Shown: positions 26,887 to 36,390 of the stretch, piece after piece
Position numbering within the stretch: the stretch's first letter is position 1
Layout: every line of letters begins with the position of its first letter
Assembly: GCA_945861705.1 (NCBI GenBank)
Contig: CAMAVM010000002.1
Coordinates: 79,613-143,612, forward strand
Reading direction: 5' to 3'
Source of the DNA: Methylomagnum ishizawai
GTDB lineage: Bacteria; Pseudomonadota; Gammaproteobacteria; Methylococcales; Methylomonadaceae
DNA length: 64,000 nucleotides
Notes under the pieces: model-generated
What the model was told of the DNA's origin: nothing
The model's database searches: none
Seen by the model: the letters and a program-made list of their open reading frames with translations, nothing else
Position numbers and translations under genes: made by a program

Positions 26887-28153
26887 AATAAAAGCCATCC
26901 ATTGAGGATTCGCCGGTCAAAATTTGCCTTCCACAGATACCAGGAATGCCCCATTCATCAGACGTGATTGGTAATTCGATAGCGTCGTTATGTGTCGATA
27001 AAAAATCTTGAATTTGCTCTTCATTCTCCTTTTTTAACACTGAACAAGTGGCGTATAAAAGCATTCCGCCGCTTGCTAATAAAGGCCAGATGGCATTTAA
27101 GATGGTTTTTTGCAGGATTGTTAATGCGGCAATATCCGTCTCTTTTCTTAATAGCTTGATGTCTGGGTGACGGCGAATAACCCCAGTTGCCGAACACGGC
27201 GCATCCAGCAAAATCCGGTCAAACGGTTTGCCGTCCCACCAATCGTCAGTTTTGGCTGCATCGGCGACGATTAGCTTGGCTTGCAGACCCAATCGTTGTA
27301 GGTTTTCACTCACCCGCAGCATTCGGCTTTCGTCAATATCAACGGCGACCATTTCACCAATGTCAGGTTGTTGCTCTAAAATGTGCGCGGTCTTTCCACC
27401 TGGTGCGGCACAGACATCCAGCACACGCTGTCCTGGTCGCGCATCAAGCAATTCTGCGGCCAATTGCGCCGCACCATCTTGCACTGAAACCCAGCCGTCC
27501 GCAAATTTGGGTAAGGCTTCAATCGGCACGGGTTTATCCAGGATAATTCCGGTAGCCGTAAAGTCGGCGGCATTTGCCGCTAAATTTTGTTCAATCAATA
27601 ACTGAAGATAGTCATCCCGCGTCGTTTTCGTCAGATTAACCCGCAACGCCATCGGTGGTGGCTGGTTGTTTTCCAGCAATATTGTTTCAACTTGCTTAGG
27701 CCAATCATGTTCTATTTTTTTAATCAACCAGTTAGGGTGACTTAACGCCGCTGTTTTGAATTCATCTGCTTGTTGCTCAAGATCGTCTTGCTTCCTCAAA
27801 TAACCTCTAAGCACGGCATTAATCAAAGCTTTTGCCCAAACTATTTTACGTGCCGCCTGTACGGTTTCCGAAACCGCCGCATGGGGTTTTACCCGCATAT
27901 ACTTGAGTTGATAAAGCCCAATTAATATCAGCGATTTTACTTCTAACGATTTTAATGGCTTATCAATCAATGCGTTTAAGATGAAATCCAAACGGTGATA
28001 AGTTCGGCACACGCCATAAGATATGGCTTGCACAAAGGCTTTATCTTGTGCGGATTCAACCGACTTAAGGGCGTGGTCTAATGCCAAGGTCAACGATTGC
28101 CCATCTTGCAATACCTTCGTCATGACACGGGCGGCGATCAATCGCGTATTCAA
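26864..28153 (-). CDS. rsmB: 16S rRNA (cytosine-967-C5) methyltransferase
   Basis: RsmB methylates C967 of 16S rRNA. 429 residues, close to the E. coli length. An N-terminal NusB-like RNA-binding domain (ARVMTKVLQDGQSL, YGVCRTYHRLDFIL) is followed by the SAM-dependent domain with DVCAAPGGKTAHILE, LLDAPCSATGVIRRHPDIK (catalytic Cys in PCSATG) and LLYATCSVLKKENEEQI. It lies 7 bp after fmt in the def-fmt-rsmB run. Confidence 0.95.
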   Translation of the reverse strand: MNTRLIAARVMTKVLQDGQSLTLALDHALKSVESAQDKAFVQAISYGVCRTYHRLDFILNALIDKPLKSLEVKSLILIGLYQLKYMRVKPHAAVSETVQAARKIVWAKALINAVLRGYLRKQDDLEQQADEFKTAALSHPNWLIKKIEHDWPKQVETILLENNQPPPMALRVNLTKTTRDDYLQLLIEQNLAANAADFTATGIILDKPVPIEALPKFADGWVSVQDGAAQLAAELLDARPGQRVLDVCAAPGGKTAHILEQQPDIGEMVAVDIDESRMLRVSENLQRLGLQAKLIVADAAKTDDWWDGKPFDRILLDAPCSATGVIRRHPDIKLLRKETDIAALTILQKTILNAIWPLLASGGMLLYATCSVLKKENEEQIQDFLSTHNDAIELPITSDEWGIPGICGRQILTGESSMDGFYYARLVKQ

Positions 28154-28160
28154 AATGTAA

Positions 28161-29084
28161 TCAACCGAGTTTGACTCCTTGTGGATGATGTGAGCTCAAA
28201 AACGCCTGGATAGGTAAGCGTTTTCCGCCGGGCAATTGCACTTCATGCAAACGCAACAAGCCATCTTTGGTTGCTACATCCAGGGTTTTGTTAGTGCAGA
28301 TGATTGTGCCAGGATCAGTTTTGATGTCAGATACCATCGGCTCGGCTTGCCATATCCGTAACACCTGACCTTTATACAGTGTTTGTGCGACAGGCCAGGG
28401 ATTAAGTCCTTTTACTATCCTACCCAATTGTTCCGCAGATTGCGTCCAATCGAGTTCGGCTTCGGTTTTGCTCAGTTTTTCCGCGTAAGTGACTAAGCTT
28501 TCATCCTGAATTTCAGCTTGTACAGTGTCAGATTCGATCTGTGCAAGCACTTTTTCCAAACCAACCGCACCTAAAGCAGCCAGTTTTTCGTATAAATCCC
28601 CAGAAGTATCTTGTGCAGTAATCATGCACTCTTCCTTATGCAACATATCGCCAGCATCCAGTTTGTGGATGATCCGCATAATAGTAACGCCAGTTCTTTC
28701 GTCCCCGGCCATCAAAGCCCGTTGAATCGGTGCTGCACCGCGCCAGCGCGGCAATAGGGAGCCATGAACATTGAGGCAGCCTAATGTCGGTATATCAAGA
28801 GCCGCTTGCGGCAATATCATGCCATAAGCCACTACTACCATCAGATCAGGATTAAAATCACGCAGTTGCTGCAAATCCGCTTCCGGTTTGAGGCTAAGCG
28901 GCTGAAATACCGGAATTTCCACGCTTAACGCCAATTCTTTCACTGGGCTGGGTTGCAGCTTGCGTCCCCTGCCGGCAGGGCGGTCAGGTTGGGTGTGGAC
29001 GGCGCAGACCTCGTGTTTGGAGTCCAACAGCATCCGTAAGCTGGGGACGGCGAAATCGGGTGTTCCCGCAAAAATAATCCGCAC
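28161..29084 (-). CDS. fmt: Methionyl-tRNA formyltransferase
   Basis: Formylates initiator Met-tRNA using 10-formyl-tetrahydrofolate. 307 residues. Landmarks: FAGTPDFAVPSL, VAYGMILPQAALD, LNVHGSLLPRWRGAAPIQRALMAGD and TGVTIMRI; the catalytic Asn, His and Asp of the family fall in these blocks. It starts 1 nt after the def stop. Confidence 0.97.
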   Translation of the reverse strand: MRIIFAGTPDFAVPSLRMLLDSKHEVCAVHTQPDRPAGRGRKLQPSPVKELALSVEIPVFQPLSLKPEADLQQLRDFNPDLMVVVAYGMILPQAALDIPTLGCLNVHGSLLPRWRGAAPIQRALMAGDERTGVTIMRIIHKLDAGDMLHKEECMITAQDTSGDLYEKLAALGAVGLEKVLAQIESDTVQAEIQDESLVTYAEKLSKTEAELDWTQSAEQLGRIVKGLNPWPVAQTLYKGQVLRIWQAEPMVSDIKTDPGTIICTNKTLDVATKDGLLRLHEVQLPGGKRLPIQAFLSSHHPQGVKLG

Positions 29085-29085
29085 G

Positions 29086-29592
29086 TCAGTTTTGTTCCAG
29101 TTTGTGGAGTTTCTCCAGTTTTTTCTTGATGCGCTGCCGCTTTAGGGACGATATATAATCCACAAACAACTTGCCTTCCAGATGATCCAGCTCGTGCTGT
29201 ATGCACACAGCCAGTAAAGCATCTGCTTCCATTTCAAAAGGCTTGCCTTCCTTATCCAAGGCTTTTACCTTGATGTGTTCGGCGCGTTTAACCGTTTCAA
29301 AAAAACCAGGTACTGACAAACAGCCTTCTTCAGACTCTTCCACGCCATCTTTCGCAATAATTTCTGGATTAATCAAACACAAAGGGTTATCTTTCTCCTC
29401 GCTCACATCAATGACGACAATACGCTGGTGGACGTTTACCTGGGTTGCCGCCAAGCCGATCCCTTTCGCCAGATACATGGTTTCCAGCATGTCATCGACC
29501 AGTTTTTTGATTTTGCCATCGACAACCTGAACTTCAGCCGCTTTTTTACGTAAACGGTCGTCAGGAAATTCGAGAATAGTTAAAACGCTCAA
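29086..29592 (-). CDS. def: Peptide deformylase
   Basis: Removes the formyl group from nascent proteins. Metal ligands and active site are visible as [18 protein letters not shown] and [10 protein letters not shown] choose TTG 29592 (LSVLTILEF) as start, giving 168 residues as in E. coli (169), because GTGGAGAG sits in the right place for a ribosome site. A GTG four codons upstream (29604) is the alternative. First gene of the def-fmt-rsmB-DUF4390-ntrY-ntrX run and divergent from the LysM gene. Confidence 0.96.
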   Translation of the reverse strand: MSVLTILEFPDDRLRKKAAEVQVVDGKIKKLVDDMLETMYLAKGIGLAATQVNVHQRIVVIDVSEEKDNPLCLINPEIIAKDGVEESEEGCLSVPGFFETVKRAEHIKVKALDKEGKPFEMEADALLAVCIQHELDHLEGKLFVDYISSLKRQRIKKKLEKLHKLEQN

Positions 29593-29689
29593 CAAACTCT
29601 CCACTATAATTAGTTAATACTGGAATTCTATATGAATTCATCTAAACTTTGAATTCATAATGATTAAAAAGACACCACGGGAATACACT

Positions 29690-30826
29690 ATGGTTTTTAG
29701 AACACTTTCAGGATTAATAGTTGCTTTGTGCATGATCGCATCTGCGTGGGCTACCGAAGCGATCCCATTGTCCATTAATCCATCCCATCCTAACCAATAC
29801 ACCGTTGTCGAAGGCGATACCTTATGGGATATTTCAGGGAAGTTTTTAAATCATCCCACTCAGTGGCCGCAACTGTGGAGTTACAACGCCCAGATTAAAA
29901 ATCCACACCTTATTTATCCTGGTCAAACCGTTTACTTTTCTGTTGTTGATGGCAAGCCTAGGTTGAGTTTTTCCAGAGGCAACGAGGCTTATCAAGATTC
30001 AGGTGTCAGCCCTACTAGCGATACCTGTATGATTAGCGAAGAAGACATCCATAATGGTCGTACCAGCTTTGCGATGGCGCAAGGCGGCAAACTTTCGCCC
30101 TGTATCCGAGAAACCAGCCAGAAAGCAGCCATTCGTTTGATTCCGACGGAAACTATCGCTAAATACCTAAGCTCACCTAAAGTGGTCGGGGTTAACGAAC
30201 TCAACGCCGCGCCTTATGTCGTCGATCTTGCGGGTTAACGTCTAATTGCAGCGGCAGGTGACAAACTTTATGTGCGCTCCATTCTTGCGCCGCAAAATAC
30301 AGGCTTTACGGTGTACCGTGCTGGTGATACCTTCCAAAGACCAGAAACGGGTGAAGTATTGGGCTATGAAGCAAAATATGTCGCCGACACCAGCTTAGTG
30401 CAAGCAGGCGACCCCGCAACGGTGGTTATCGACAAATCGGTTACCGAAATCCTTATCGGTGATCGGCTAATGCCAAAGGCTGAGGAACAATTCACCTTGA
30501 GCTATTTCCCCAGAGCGCCCGAAGAAAGCATTAAGGGCAGCATTATCAGTGTACTGGATGGCGTTAGCCAAATCGGCAAATTTAATGTGGTCGTAATTGA
30601 TAAGGGCACTCAGGATGGGCTGTTGCCAGGACATGAGCTGGATATTTACCAGCGCGGCAGAATAACCAGAGACACATACAGTGTCATCAAGAACGATCAG
30701 GTCAAGCTGCCTGATGAAATGGCAGGTACATTAATGGTTTTCCGCCCCTTTGATCGGGTGAGTTACGCCTTGGTCATGAAAGCCACTCAAGCCATTCACG
30801 TCCTCGATAAAGTCCAAACTCCCTGA
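29690..30826 (+). pseudogene. LysM-domain protein gene (PA0020-like) interrupted by an in-frame stop
   Basis: Two open segments in the same frame, 29690-30238 and from 30239 to 30826, are separated only by TAA at 30236-30238. Together they read as one exported protein of about 378 residues: a signal peptide (from MVFRTLSG), a LysM domain (YTVVEGDTLWDISGKFL, IYPGQTVYFS) and a C-terminal region with GVSQIGKFNVVVIDKG and YALVMKATQ. This architecture is normal for the gene before dprA in pseudomonads. LysM binds peptidoglycan. The stop may be a real nonsense mutation, readthrough, or a sequence error. A start ten codons earlier (29660) is possible. Confidence 0.8.
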
Positions 30827-30876
30827 ACACATTCACTAAAGCACAAAAAAACGACATTAAATACTGGCTTGCGCTA

Positions 30877-31929
30877 TTGCGTACGCCAGGCGTTGGTAGC
30901 AGGACTTTCCTTAGACTGCTAGAAACTCACACGGCTCCTCAACTATTTGAGGAATCCAACGCAGCACTTTCCGCTTTAGGTTTGAAAAGCGACATCATAC
31001 AGGCCATTAAAAATCCAGATTGGTCGATTATTGACTCTGATCTCGCCTGGTTGGAACAAAACAATAATGCTGTTCTCACCTTATTTGACTCTGATTACCC
31101 CGCACAACTTAAAGAAATCCACGACCCGCCGCCGCTCTTGTTTGTACGGGGCAATCCTGAGCTGCTATCTCTGCCGCAGATTGCCATCGTCGGTAGCCGT
31201 AATCCCTCGACATTAGGACTGGAAACAGCCTTTGGCTTTGCCAAAACCTTAAGTCAACAGGGTTTTGTCATTACCAGCGGTTTAGCATTGGGAATTGATG
31301 CCGCCAGCCACCAAGGTGCGTTGAATGCTAAAGGCTACACTATTGCCGTCGCAGGAACTGGCTTGGATCGCGTATATCCCGCACGGCATATTGATCTGGC
31401 GACCGAAATCGTCAATACCGGCGCAATGGTTTCCGAATTTCCGCCCGGCACTTTGGCAAAAGCCAACCACTTCCCCAGACGTAACCGTATCATCAGCGGA
31501 CTGTGCCAAGGCTTGCTGGTGGTTGAAGCTGCCAAGGAAAGCGGCTCGCTGATTACTGCACGGATGGCATTGGAACAGAACCGCGAAGTCTTTGCCATTC
31601 CAGGTTCTATCCATAACCCCTTGGCGCGAGGTTGCAATGCGCTGATCCGGGAAGGTGCTAAACTGGTCGAAACCACCCAGGATATACTTGAAGAATTTAG
31701 TCAATATATTCAACAAGATGAAAACAATTCCGTTGAAATATTACAAACAACGCTTGACCTGGAGCAACAAACACTATTGAATCGCGTCATGTTCAGCCCA
31801 ACTGCTATCGACAAATTGGTTGAAGAGTCAGGGACTTCAGTTGAGGTTATCTCATCCATGCTATTGATCTTGGAGTTATCTGGATACGTAGAGGCGAACG
31901 CTGGTGGTAGCTATACCCGTTTGAAATAA
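30877..31929 (+). CDS. dprA: DNA processing protein A (DNA uptake/recombination mediator)
   Basis: DprA binds incoming single-stranded DNA and loads RecA during transformation. The Rossmann-like core shows VGSRNPSTLGLETA, ITSGLALGIDAASHQGAL, VAGTGLDRVYPARH, SEFPPGTLAKANHFPRRNRIISGL and KESGSLITARMA. A winged-helix end follows (DKLVEESGTSVEVI). The TTG at 30877 is conservative. The frame is open upstream and the codons before it (YWLALL) fit the usual DprA N-terminus, so a rare start such as CTG 30823 or ATT 30856 may be used. Confidence 0.93.
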   Translation: MRTPGVGSRTFLRLLETHTAPQLFEESNAALSALGLKSDIIQAIKNPDWSIIDSDLAWLEQNNNAVLTLFDSDYPAQLKEIHDPPPLLFVRGNPELLSLPQIAIVGSRNPSTLGLETAFGFAKTLSQQGFVITSGLALGIDAASHQGALNAKGYTIAVAGTGLDRVYPARHIDLATEIVNTGAMVSEFPPGTLAKANHFPRRNRIISGLCQGLLVVEAAKESGSLITARMALEQNREVFAIPGSIHNPLARGCNALIREGAKLVETTQDILEEFSQYIQQDENNSVEILQTTLDLEQQTLLNRVMFSPTAIDKLVEESGTSVEVISSMLLILELSGYVEANAGGSYTRLK

Positions 31930-31942
31930 ACCGATTGAACCT

Positions 31943-32410
31943 ATGAAAGAAACTATTTTTGATGTCCTGATGTACCTTTTTGAACACTATATGGAAGATG
32001 AGCTTGAAATTCTTCCAGACAGTGACAGCGTCAGGACAGAATTATTGGCAGCGGGTTTTGAGACTTGCGAAGTCAATAAAGCTTTTGTTTGGCTGGAATC
32101 TCTCAGCCTGCAACGTGGAATAAGGCCCACCATAGCCACTTCTTTCCGTATTTTCAGCCATGAAGAACAGGCCAAGCTGGATCTGGAATGCCGCGATCTA
32201 CTGATGTTTCTTGAGCGTAGCAGCATTTTAAATTCCGCCAATCGGGAAGTGGTCATAGACCGTGCGCTGGCACTCGAAGATGAAGAACTGTCCATCGAAA
32301 AACTCAAGTGGATAGTCATGCTGGTATTGCTTAGTCAACCGGACGAAGAAATTGCCTTTTCCAGAATGGAAGATATAGTTTACGACCTTGTACCCACTTA
32401 CTTAAATTAA
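31943..32410 (+). CDS. smg: Smg family protein (DUF494)
   Basis: 155 residues, acidic and helical. The N-terminus MKETIFDVLMYLFEHYME is typical of Smg/DUF494, as is the C-terminal IEKLKWIVMLVLLSQPDE. The family sits between dprA and topA in many gammaproteobacteria, as here; its role is unknown. It follows dprA by 13 bp and precedes topA by 23 bp. Confidence 0.93.
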   Translation: MKETIFDVLMYLFEHYMEDELEILPDSDSVRTELLAAGFETCEVNKAFVWLESLSLQRGIRPTIATSFRIFSHEEQAKLDLECRDLLMFLERSSILNSANREVVIDRALALEDEELSIEKLKWIVMLVLLSQPDEEIAFSRMEDIVYDLVPTYLN

Positions 32411-32433
32411 TTCCTCCGCTTGCATTTGATTGA

Positions 32434-34761
32434 ATGAGCAAGAACCTCGTTATTGTAGAATCCCCGGCTAAAGCCAAAACCATCGAGAAGTATCTAGGCA
32501 AAGACTTCCATGTGTTGGCTTCGTATGGCCATGTCCGCGACCTTGTCCCCAAAGAGGGCGCGGTTGATCCCGACAACGATTTTGCCATGAAATATGAGCT
32601 GATTGAGCGCAACCAAAAGCACGTACAAACCATCAGTAAGGCACTTAAAGCGGCTGATGTGCTTTATCTGGCTACCGACCCTGACCGCGAAGGGGAAGCC
32701 ATTTCTTGGCATTTGTACGAATTGCTCAAGGAAAAAAACCTTTTAAAAAACAAGCCAGTGCATCGGGTTGTGTTCCATGAAATCACCAAAAAAGCGGTTA
32801 CTGAAGCTATTGCCAACCCGTCAGAACTCGCTATCAATTTAATCAATGCCCAGCAGGCGCGACGGGCTTTGGATTATCTGGTTGGCTTTAAACTATCGCC
32901 ATTGTTGTGGAAAAAAATCCGCCGAGGCTTATCCGCAGGTCGTGTGCAAAGTCCTGCTTTGCGGATGATTGTCGAGCGCGAACTGGAAATCGAGGCTTTC
33001 AAAACCCGCGAATACTGGACGATAGATGCCGCATTAACTGCTCAGGAACAGGCGTTTAAAGCAAAGCTCACGCATTTTAACGGCGAAAAACTCAACCAAT
33101 TCAGCATAACCGATGGCGAATTAGCAGAAAAAACCAAACAAACCTTACTTGATGCCGCCGACGGTCAGTTAGTCGTCAGTAAGCTGGAAAAAAAGCAGCA
33201 AAACCGCAATCCTGCTCCGCCGTTCATCACGTCAACCTTGCAACAAGAAGCCTCACGTAAGCTCGGTTTCACTACCAAGCGCACCATGATGGTCGCCCAA
33301 CAATTGTACGAAGGCATTGATATAGGCGGCGAAACGGCTGGCCTTATCACTTATATGCGTACCGATTCAGTGAATCTGTCTGTAGATGCCGTGCAAGAAA
33401 TACGCACCTTGATTGCAGAAACTTACGGGGCGGATAACGTTCCCAAAGAACCTCGATTATTTAAAACTAAGTCAAAAAATGCCCAGGAAGCACACGAAGC
33501 GATACGCCCGACCTATCCGCGCCACTTACCCAATCAGCTAAAAGCCCACCTCAGCGCAGAGCAATTTAAGCTTTATGATTTAATCTGGAAACGTTCCATC
33601 GCTTGTCAGATGACCTATGCCACGCTCAATCTGGTCGCCGTTGATCTAAGTTGTGGCGAAGAGGGCAAGCATACTTTTAGAGCAACAGGTTCTAGCATTG
33701 CCAATCCAGGCTTTATGGCGGTGTATCTGGAAGGAAAAGATGACACCAAAGAAAGCGACGATAAGGAAAATTTTTTGCCTTCTATGGAAGAAGGCCGTCC
33801 AGTCAAACTTAACGACATCATCGCTGGACAACATTTTACCGAACCACCGCCGCGTTACGGTGAAGCCAGCTTGGTCAAATCGCTGGAAGAACATGGCATT
33901 GGCCGCCCCTCCACGTATGCCTCGATCATATCGACCTTACAAAACCGTGAATACGTCACTCTGGACAGCAAGCGCTTCTACCCAACCGATGTCGGCAGAA
34001 TCGTCAACAAATTCCTGACCGAACATTTCACCAAATATGTCGATTACGACTTTACCGCCAATCTGGAAGATGAACTGGACGCAGTATCACGCGGTGAGCA
34101 GGAATGGATTCCGCTGATGACCAAGTTCTGGAAGCCATTCAGTAATTTGATTATTGAAAAAGAAGCGCAAGTCCAACGCAAGGATGTCACCCAGGAAGCT
34201 ATTGACGAGAAATGTCCGCTTTGTACCAGCCCCTTATCCATCCGTTTAGGGCGAAATGGACGCTTTATCGGCTGCACAAACTACCCAGAATGCTCGTACA
34301 CCCGTAACTTGAATGACGATGCCGCCACCAGCACTGCGCCGGAAACTGTCGAAGGTCGAGTTTGCCCTAGCTGTGAATCGCCTTTGGTATTTAAAGTCGG
34401 TAAGTACGGCAAATTTATCGGCTGTAGCGCTTATCCTAAGTGCAAGCACATCGAGCCACTGGAAAAGCCGCAAGACACAAAAGTCGAATGCCCACAATGC
34501 AAAAAAGGCACTATCCTCAAACGCAAGTCGCGTAACAGCAAAGTGTTTTATTCCTGTTCTGAATATCCCAAGTGCAATTATGCACTGTGGAACGTGCCAA
34601 TAAATGATAGCTGTCCGGAATGCCATTGGCCCGTTCTGGTAGTCAAGGAAACCAAAACACGCGGCGTGGAAAAAACCTGCCCCCAAAAAGACTGCAAATA
34701 TGCCACACCTTATGAAGGCGATCCTGCTGATGTGCAAGGACCAAAAGAAACGGCTGTCTGA
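32434..34761 (+). CDS. topA: DNA topoisomerase I (type IA)
   Basis: Relaxes negative supercoils by single-strand passage. 775 residues. The Toprim domain begins NLVIVESPAKAKTIEKYLG and contains ATDPDREGEAISWHL; the catalytic Tyr is in TYMRTDSVNLS; HEAIRPT and HGIGRPSTYA follow. The C-terminus has four cysteine clusters of the zinc-ribbon type (CPLC, CPSC, CPQC, CPEC). E. coli TopA is 865 residues with three, so the tail differs. It closes the dprA-smg-topA run. Confidence 0.96.
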   Translation: MSKNLVIVESPAKAKTIEKYLGKDFHVLASYGHVRDLVPKEGAVDPDNDFAMKYELIERNQKHVQTISKALKAADVLYLATDPDREGEAISWHLYELLKEKNLLKNKPVHRVVFHEITKKAVTEAIANPSELAINLINAQQARRALDYLVGFKLSPLLWKKIRRGLSAGRVQSPALRMIVERELEIEAFKTREYWTIDAALTAQEQAFKAKLTHFNGEKLNQFSITDGELAEKTKQTLLDAADGQLVVSKLEKKQQNRNPAPPFITSTLQQEASRKLGFTTKRTMMVAQQLYEGIDIGGETAGLITYMRTDSVNLSVDAVQEIRTLIAETYGADNVPKEPRLFKTKSKNAQEAHEAIRPTYPRHLPNQLKAHLSAEQFKLYDLIWKRSIACQMTYATLNLVAVDLSCGEEGKHTFRATGSSIANPGFMAVYLEGKDDTKESDDKENFLPSMEEGRPVKLNDIIAGQHFTEPPPRYGEASLVKSLEEHGIGRPSTYASIISTLQNREYVTLDSKRFYPTDVGRIVNKFLTEHFTKYVDYDFTANLEDELDAVSRGEQEWIPLMTKFWKPFSNLIIEKEAQVQRKDVTQEAIDEKCPLCTSPLSIRLGRNGRFIGCTNYPECSYTRNLNDDAATSTAPETVEGRVCPSCESPLVFKVGKYGKFIGCSAYPKCKHIEPLEKPQDTKVECPQCKKGTILKRKSRNSKVFYSCSEYPKCNYALWNVPINDSCPECHWPVLVVKETKTRGVEKTCPQKDCKYATPYEGDPADVQGPKETAV

Positions 34762-34770
34762 GAACAGCCG
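34751..34770 (+). other. Stem-loop spanning the topA stop codon
   Basis: CGGCTGT (34751-34757) pairs with ACAGCCG (34764-34770) around CTGAGA. The TGA stop of topA (34759-34761) lies in the loop. There is no T-tract, so this is probably an mRNA 3'-end structure rather than an intrinsic terminator. Confidence 0.6.
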
Positions 34771-34822
34771 ATAATAAGCCGGAATACTCAGTTTTATTTT
34801 AAGCTACAAACAATTCAAAGGT

Positions 34823-34854
34823 CGTAAGTGTTCGCTTGATAACGGTCACTTACG
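34823..34854. repeat. 8-bp inverted repeat downstream of topA
   Basis: CGTAAGTG (34823-34830) and CACTTACG (34847-34854), 16-nt loop, between topA and the convergent 34882 gene. It may contribute to termination; no T-tract follows. Confidence 0.4.
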
Positions 34855-34881
34855 GAGCTAACTGACAAGATTAAGCCAGTA

Positions 34882-35268
34882 TTACTTTTTTTCAAAAAAG
34901 TAGTAATCGCCGAATTTTCCTTTCAAAGTCATGTTTTTGTCGCTTTTTTCCACGACAGTATACAAATCAAATCGGCTACCACCTAAAATCTCAACCTTCA
35001 ACTTACCGTTATCTATTTCATAATTTACGGGAGGTTGGTCGTAATAAGTGCCTTCACGGGGAATATGTAAGATTGTTACTTTACCGCCTTCAAACACCCA
35101 GGTATCTTCCCGTGTGATAGGTCGCCTATCGGTTAAAGAATTTTTAGTGGTTTTCAGCTTCCAAGTGCCTTGTACTTCTTCTTTGGATTGCACTGCAACA
35201 TCAGCAGAAACAGCGTTTCCAAATAGCGTTAAACCCAAAATTGCTGTGGCTAGAAATATTTTTTTCAT
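34882..35268 (-). CDS. Small secreted protein, possibly lipocalin-like
   Basis: 128 residues from ATG 35268. A signal peptide (MKKIFLATAILGLTLFGNAVSA) is followed by a beta-rich domain: VQGTWKLKTTKN, EDTWVFEGGKVTILH, YEIDNGKLKVEILGG, MTLKGKFGDYYFFEKK. The WxL opening and regularly spaced strands resemble lipocalin-like single-domain proteins, but this is pattern impression only. Exported, function unknown. It converges on topA. Confidence 0.65.
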   Translation of the reverse strand: MKKIFLATAILGLTLFGNAVSADVAVQSKEEVQGTWKLKTTKNSLTDRRPITREDTWVFEGGKVTILHIPREGTYYDQPPVNYEIDNGKLKVEILGGSRFDLYTVVEKSDKNMTLKGKFGDYYFFEKK

Positions 35269-35280
35269 TATCACTTCCTG

Positions 35281-35599
35281 TATTTAAGGATTAAAAACAA
35301 ACTTAAGGGCAACTCTACACATTACACTTACTCAGAACGGCAGTTATTACAAACCCAACTTAACGGGTATTTGGAGTTAATCAAGCTCACAATGAGACCA
35401 AGTATCGACTTAAATATGACTACAAATGTCATTATGAGGCGGGAATACCGATTCTGTTGTTACTACAATTTGAGTGCTGCCACCGAATACATCTTACTAC
35501 CATTGAAGGGATTAAGTGCTTAAAATGGTGATAGCTGTATTTCAATGTTATTGGATTTCATTGTGTGATATGAGCAAACATCACTATCTTCTTGTTAAC
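35281..35599. other. Intergenic region with no recognised gene
   Basis: 319 bp between the small secreted protein and the retropepsin-like gene. AT-rich, with no sizeable open frame and no repeat related to the others in the window. It must carry the promoter of the 35268 gene. Confidence 0.5.
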
Positions 35600-36319
35600 T
35601 TATTTTTTAATTAACGTAATCAACTGCGCTTTATCATCAATATTTACTTGATAACGTCCTAACACACTCATCCCCAACAACTTGTTTTCGCCTAACAATT
35701 GGTCAGCAATAAAGGCGACTTCAACATTTTCAACGGTTTCTCCAGCAATATTCAGTTCTTGCAACAGACCAATTTTTGCGTCGGCCATGCCATTAGCAGT
35801 TTGCATTTTTCCTACGACAAATTTACTGTCCGCAAGCCCTAATTGGTCGATCATAGATTCTGGCAACACAACTAAATCCGCGCCAGTGTCGATCACCATA
35901 TCCACGGTTTGCCAGACTCTGCCATCACCTGAAAGTGCTACAGAAACCGTAGAATGATTGCCTTTGAGACTGGTCGGCAACACAATACGGTTATCTTTGT
36001 GTTTTTGCTTTTTGTTGATGATGACAACGCGGTCAATCTGTCCTTTCGTATTTCGACTGACAATGTGATTGTACGATGCAAAAAGCTGTTTGACTTGCTG
36101 CTCCAAGCTGCCGCTGATCAGAACTTTCTCTGCATTTTGAATACGTTCCAGCCCAGTAATCTGGATTTTGTTCTGGTTTTGTAATGCCTGGATTTGGGCA
36201 AACAAATCGTCAGCATCTTCTGCATGAATACTTACGGCAAACAACACCAAGGCTGCAATGAGCAGTAAATGCAGGTGTTTACTAGCAGGAATGAGGTTGT
36301 CGGTTATTGTCATTAGCAT
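35600..36319 (-). CDS. Retropepsin-like aspartic protease, exported
   Basis: About 239 residues from ATG 36319; TTG 36331 and ATG 36313 are alternatives. A hydrophobic export segment (HLHLLLIAALVLFAVSIHA) is followed by a helical linker and a retropepsin-like domain. The catalytic motif VIDTGADLVVLPE, the flap-like GKMQTANG and the closing LLGMSVLGRYQVNID are all present. One DTGA motif means it should act as a dimer, like retroviral proteases. Periplasmic location is likely; the substrate is unknown. Confidence 0.85.
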   Translation of the reverse strand: MLMTITDNLIPASKHLHLLLIAALVLFAVSIHAEDADDLFAQIQALQNQNKIQITGLERIQNAEKVLISGSLEQQVKQLFASYNHIVSRNTKGQIDRVVIINKKQKHKDNRIVLPTSLKGNHSTVSVALSGDGRVWQTVDMVIDTGADLVVLPESMIDQLGLADSKFVVGKMQTANGMADAKIGLLQELNIAGETVENVEVAFIADQLLGENKLLGMSVLGRYQVNIDDKAQLITLIKK

Positions 36320-36390
36320 AATTCGATACAACGTAAATAGACTGAAAACTTACGTTAACACACAAAACATTGCGATTTGCCAATTTTTGA

